A stretch of DNA of 7,058 nt from RBG-13-66-14 sp964436465 (GTDB lineage: Bacteria; RBG-13-66-14): positions 1-7,058 of the forward strand of contig CAYTCV010000094.1 of the NCBI GenBank assembly GCA_964436465.1. The letters run 5' to 3'. The position numbers were made by a program, and so were the translations under genes. The notes under the pieces were generated by a model. It saw nothing but the letters and a program-made list of their open reading frames with translations. It did no database searches and was not told the DNA's origin. Below, in pieces: positions 4,628 through 7,058 of this stretch; the stretch's first letter is position 1; each line of letters opens with the position of its first letter.

Positions 4628-4649
4628 GGGCGGGTCTTTAGACCCGCCC
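4628..4649 (+). repeat. Palindromic repeat copy (10-bp arms)
   Basis: GGGCGGGTCT (4628-4637) pairs with AGACCCGCCC (4640-4649) around TT. It is preceded by ACGTAGG, matching the CGTAGG left flank at 379-384. It lacks the TTTATAAG right flank. Confidence 0.75.
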
Positions 4650-4651
4650 GC

Positions 4652-4690
4652 GGGCCGACCTAAACAGCGCGCCGTCGGTCGGCTCCTACG
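4652..4690 (-). repeat. Inverted, long-loop copy of the palindromic repeat
   Basis: On the minus strand this reads CGTAGGAGCCGACC from 4690, then a 16-base loop, then GGTCGGCCC ending at 4652. The arms pair over nine positions with one G-T pair. The left flank CGTAGGAGCCGAC closely matches CGTGGGGGCCGAC at 4525-4537. The orientation is opposite to the other copies. Confidence 0.6.
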
Positions 4691-4716
4691 AGGGCAATCT
4701 GCTGTCTATGATTATA

Positions 4717-4740
4717 GGGCGGGGGCTCCGTACCCCTCCC
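4717..4740. repeat. Degenerate hairpin just after the rnr stop
   Basis: GGGCGGGG (4717-4724) and CCCCTCCC (4733-4740) pair except for one C-T mismatch, with an 8-base loop. It lies four bases from the rnr stop codon, so it may act in terminating rnr on the minus strand, where it is followed by TATAAT. The tail is not a good T-tract. Confidence 0.45.
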
Positions 4741-4744
4741 CATC

Positions 4745-7006
4745 CTACTTCTTGTACTTTTTCCTCCGGCTCGCGCGGCTGCGGTGCTTGGGCGGCAGGT
4801 ACTTGAGCCAGTGGGGCTCGCCGTCCGCCGGCGGCCGCCTGCGTCCCCGGTCCGGCTTCTTCCCGGAAGTCTTCCCCGCCGGGTCCAGGTCCAGCCGCAG
4901 CGCCGCCAGGTCCACCCCCACCACCTGCACCTGAAGCTGGTCCCCCAGCCGGTACGTGTTGCCCGTGTTGCGCCCCACGAGCTGGTCCGGCGACTCCTGG
5001 AAACTGTAGTAGTCTTCGCCCAGCTTCGCCACGTGGACCAGCCCCTCGATTAACAGGTCGTTCAGCTCGACGAAGACGCCCTTGGCAATCACCCCGGTGA
5101 TGGTCCCGGCGAAGACATCGCCCAGGTGCCCGGTGAGATACTCCAGCTTCTTGAACTCGTCCGCCTCGCGCTCGGCCTCCTCGGCCAGCTCCTCCGTGGC
5201 CGAGGTGTGCAGGGCGATTTCGGCGAGCTCGGTCCGGTCGTAGGGCGGCCCGTCGCCGGCGTGGAGCGCCTTGAGCAGCCGGTGCACCACCAGGTCCGGG
5301 TAGCGCCGGATGGGGCTGGTGAAGTGCGTGTAGCAGCCCGAGGCCAGCCCGAAGTGCCCGATGTTCTTCGGCGAATACACCGCCCGCTGGAGACTCCGCA
5401 GCAGCATGTACTTGATGAGCCGCTCGAGCGGCTTGCCTTCGGAGGCCTTGATGAGCCGCTGCATCGCCCGGGGGTCGGCGAGCTCGGCGCCGGAGAAATC
5501 CATCTGCAGGAATTTGAGCGATTTGGACAGGTGCTGGAGTGCGCGGGGGTCCGGCTTGTCGTGTATGCGGTAGAGCGCCGGCCCCTTGGCGTCGGTCAAA
5601 AGCTTCGCCACCGCCTCGTTGGCCAGGAGCATGAACTCCTCGATGAGCTGATGGGTGCGCAGGCGCGCCTTGACCCGAATCTCCAGCGGCTTTCCCGTGG
5701 CCTCGTCCAGGATGATTTTCGCCTCGGGCTGGTCCAGGTCGATGGCCCCGCGGTCCAGGCGCCTTTTGTACAAAATCTTCGCCAGGGCGTCCATCCGCCG
5801 CAGGCGGTCGGCCAGCTCGTTCAGCTCCGCCTGGGTCTTCCCGTGGCTGAACTCCTGCACGTCGGGGCTCTTCTTGCCGTCGATTAAATCCTGCGCCAGC
5901 TCGTACCACAGCCGGTGGCGGGAGTTTATCGCCGACGGCGTCGCCTCCACCGCCGTAATTTCACCTTTCGCGTCGAGGTCGGCGATGACGCTCACCGTAC
6001 GCTTGAGCTCGCCGGGCCGCAGGGAGCAGACGAAGTTGGAGAGCCTTTCGGGGAGCATGGGCAGCACCCGGTCGGGGAGGTACACGCTGTTGCCGCGCAG
6101 GAAGGCCTCCTCGTCCAGCTCCGTGCCGGGGACCACGTAGTTCGACACGTCGGCGATATGCACCCCGAGCCGCCAGCCGCCGTCGTGCTCCTCCAGGCTG
6201 ATGGCGTCGTCGAAGTCCTTGGCGTCCACCGGGTCGATGGTGACGATGTAGGTGTCGGAGAGGTTCTTCCGGTCGGACCACTCGTCGTCGGCGATGGCCG
6301 GGTCGCACTTCTCGGCCTCCTCTTCGACCTCCTCCGGGAACTCGTCGGGTAGCTCGAACTTGCGGACGATGGCCAGGATGTCCACGCCGGGGTCGTCGGG
6401 GTCGCCCAGGACCTCGACGATTTTCCCCACGGGGATCTCGCGGGGGGCCTCCCAGTCCAGCACCTGCGCCACCACGACCTCGCCGTGCTGCGCGCCGAAC
6501 CAGTCCTTGTGCGCGACGATGACCGCCACGTGGATGCGCCTATCGAGCGGGGCCACGAAGGCCACGTCGCCCCGGATGCGGAAGGTGCCGACGATGGTCT
6601 CCCGGGCCCGGGCCAGGACGCGGATAATTTTCGCCTCGATGCCCTGGCCGCGGGTGTCGCCCAGGACGCGCCCCACCACGCGGTCGCCGTGGATGGCCGT
6701 GCCGAAGTTGCCCCGCCCGACGAAGGCGTCCGGCTGGCCCTCCGCGTCGGGGATGATGAAGCCGAAGCCGCGCTCGTTGCCCTTCAGGCGGCCGACGACC
6801 AGGCCCATCATCCGCGGCAGGCCGTAGCGCCCCGCCTTGTTGGCGAAGAGGCGGCCCTCCTGCTCCAGCTCCTCGAGGGCGTCCAGGACGGCCTCGTGGT
6901 TGGCGTGGAGGGCCTCGGCGATTGTATCTGGCGAAAGGGGCTTCGCGGCCTTCTCGTCGAAGTAGGCGCAAATCTTCTGTGCTAAAAGGTCGTCGTGTTC
7001 CGACAT
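4745..7006 (-). CDS. rnr: Ribonuclease R (3'-5' exoribonuclease), 753 aa
   Basis: RNase R degrades structured RNA processively from the 3' end, including rRNA fragments and mRNA, in the cytoplasm. The start ATG (7006-7004) has GGGAG on the minus strand (7019-7015) eight bases upstream. Domains in order are an N-terminal winged-helix-like region (about 20-62), two cold-shock/OB domains (about 66-130, with GFGFI at 80-84, and 140-215), the RNB catalytic domain (about 246-580), an S1 domain (about 628-708, GTITGVIAKGVFVEL), and a Lys/Arg-rich tail (711-753). The catalytic block TIDPVDAKDFDDAIS has Asp at 258, 264, 266 and 267, in the same spacing as the four RNase II/R aspartates. HFTSPIRRYPDL (561-572) is the conserved C-terminal RNB motif with the catalytic-loop arginine. 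The length is close to typical, slightly shorter than E. coli RNase R. The winged-helix region and basic tail favour rnr over rnb. It is convergent with the lipoprotein operon. Confidence 0.95.
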   Translation of the reverse strand: MSEHDDLLAQKICAYFDEKAAKPLSPDTIAEALHANHEAVLDALEELEQEGRLFANKAGRYGLPRMMGLVVGRLKGNERGFGFIIPDAEGQPDAFVGRGNFGTAIHGDRVVGRVLGDTRGQGIEAKIIRVLARARETIVGTFRIRGDVAFVAPLDRRIHVAVIVAHKDWFGAQHGEVVVAQVLDWEAPREIPVGKIVEVLGDPDDPGVDILAIVRKFELPDEFPEEVEEEAEKCDPAIADDEWSDRKNLSDTYIVTIDPVDAKDFDDAISLEEHDGGWRLGVHIADVSNYVVPGTELDEEAFLRGNSVYLPDRVLPMLPERLSNFVCSLRPGELKRTVSVIADLDAKGEITAVEATPSAINSRHRLWYELAQDLIDGKKSPDVQEFSHGKTQAELNELADRLRRMDALAKILYKRRLDRGAIDLDQPEAKIILDEATGKPLEIRVKARLRTHQLIEEFMLLANEAVAKLLTDAKGPALYRIHDKPDPRALQHLSKSLKFLQMDFSGAELADPRAMQRLIKASEGKPLERLIKYMLLRSLQRAVYSPKNIGHFGLASGCYTHFTSPIRRYPDLVVHRLLKALHAGDGPPYDRTELAEIALHTSATEELAEEAEREADEFKKLEYLTGHLGDVFAGTITGVIAKGVFVELNDLLIEGLVHVAKLGEDYYSFQESPDQLVGRNTGNTYRLGDQLQVQVVGVDLAALRLDLDPAGKTSGKKPDRGRRRPPADGEPHWLKYLPPKHRSRASRRKKYKK

Positions 7007-7058
7007 CGTTCAGGCTCCCGTCGGGGTTAGGAGTAAAGGTTATTTATCCCCCTCCCCC

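Larger units (their letters stand above)
4397..4744. other. Convergent intergenic region of 348 bases filled with palindromes
   Basis: This gene-free stretch lies between the lipoprotein gene (+) and rnr (-). It contains one intrinsic terminator and five further hairpin-forming repeats, listed separately. No convincing reading frame with a ribosome binding site was seen. No tRNA or riboswitch-like structure was recognised. Confidence 0.75.

Noticed and set aside
4477..4690. CRISPR-like array in the convergent region
   Set aside because: The palindromes are spaced irregularly, differ in sequence and orientation, and have no uniform spacers or cas genes nearby.
4686..5909. 407-codon minus-strand open frame overlapping rnr, plus plus-strand frames at 5126-5887 and 6252-6827
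   Set aside because: These are shadows of the GC-rich rnr gene, with Ala/Arg/Gly/Pro-rich low-complexity translations and no family motifs. rnr in its own frame has complete domain motifs.
7037..7042. TAACCT on the minus strand as the -10 box for rnr
   Set aside because: It fits the TANNNT pattern and leader length, but its -35 region would lie outside the window and no extended TG is present, so it cannot be supported.

Overview
This is a GC-rich bacterial window, probably from a metagenome-derived scaffold, since it contains a run of exactly 100 Ns. Two signal-peptide beta-barrel proteins and a lipoprotein indicate a diderm cell with an outer membrane. I cannot name the phylum from sequence alone. 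Gene content is ordinary housekeeping and envelope. I see no phage, insertion sequence, CRISPR, toxin-antitoxin or defence locus, and no RNA gene.

Layout, left to right. A small cysteine-rich protein (91-327, +) is followed by a gene-free stretch holding a composite palindromic repeat, which runs straight into a promoter. Two tandem paralogous outer-membrane beta-barrel genes follow (513-1121 and 1133-1882, +). The second is interrupted by the N gap, which looks spurious: the 23 bases on either side of it are identical. An intrinsic terminator fused to a promoter leads to a second small zinc-ribbon gene (1991-2224, +). Another terminator/promoter junction leads to a nitroreductase-family flavoprotein (2326-2937, +). 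Then comes a probable three-gene operon: an AHSA1/SRPBCC-like protein (2994-3452), a small helical acidic protein (3469-3711) and a lipoprotein (3689-4396), closed by a strong terminator. A 348-base convergent intergenic region is packed with palindromes. The remainder is rnr (RNase R) on the minus strand (7006 to 4745), with all catalytic aspartates present.

The most noteworthy signals are non-coding. First, a family of dispersed palindromes (10-bp arms, 2-base centre) has copies that differ by paired changes in both arms, and it occurs twice joined to a second hairpin as a ~79-bp composite unit. Second, several promoters have their -35 box touching or inside a hairpin. In one case the -35 box lies in the terminator loop. 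Third, five promoters share a TANNNT -10 box, three of them with an extended TG and an 18-base spacer. The protein-coding genes do not form one obvious pathway. The clearest functional links are the paralogous barrel pair and the AHSA1-like/helical/lipoprotein operon.
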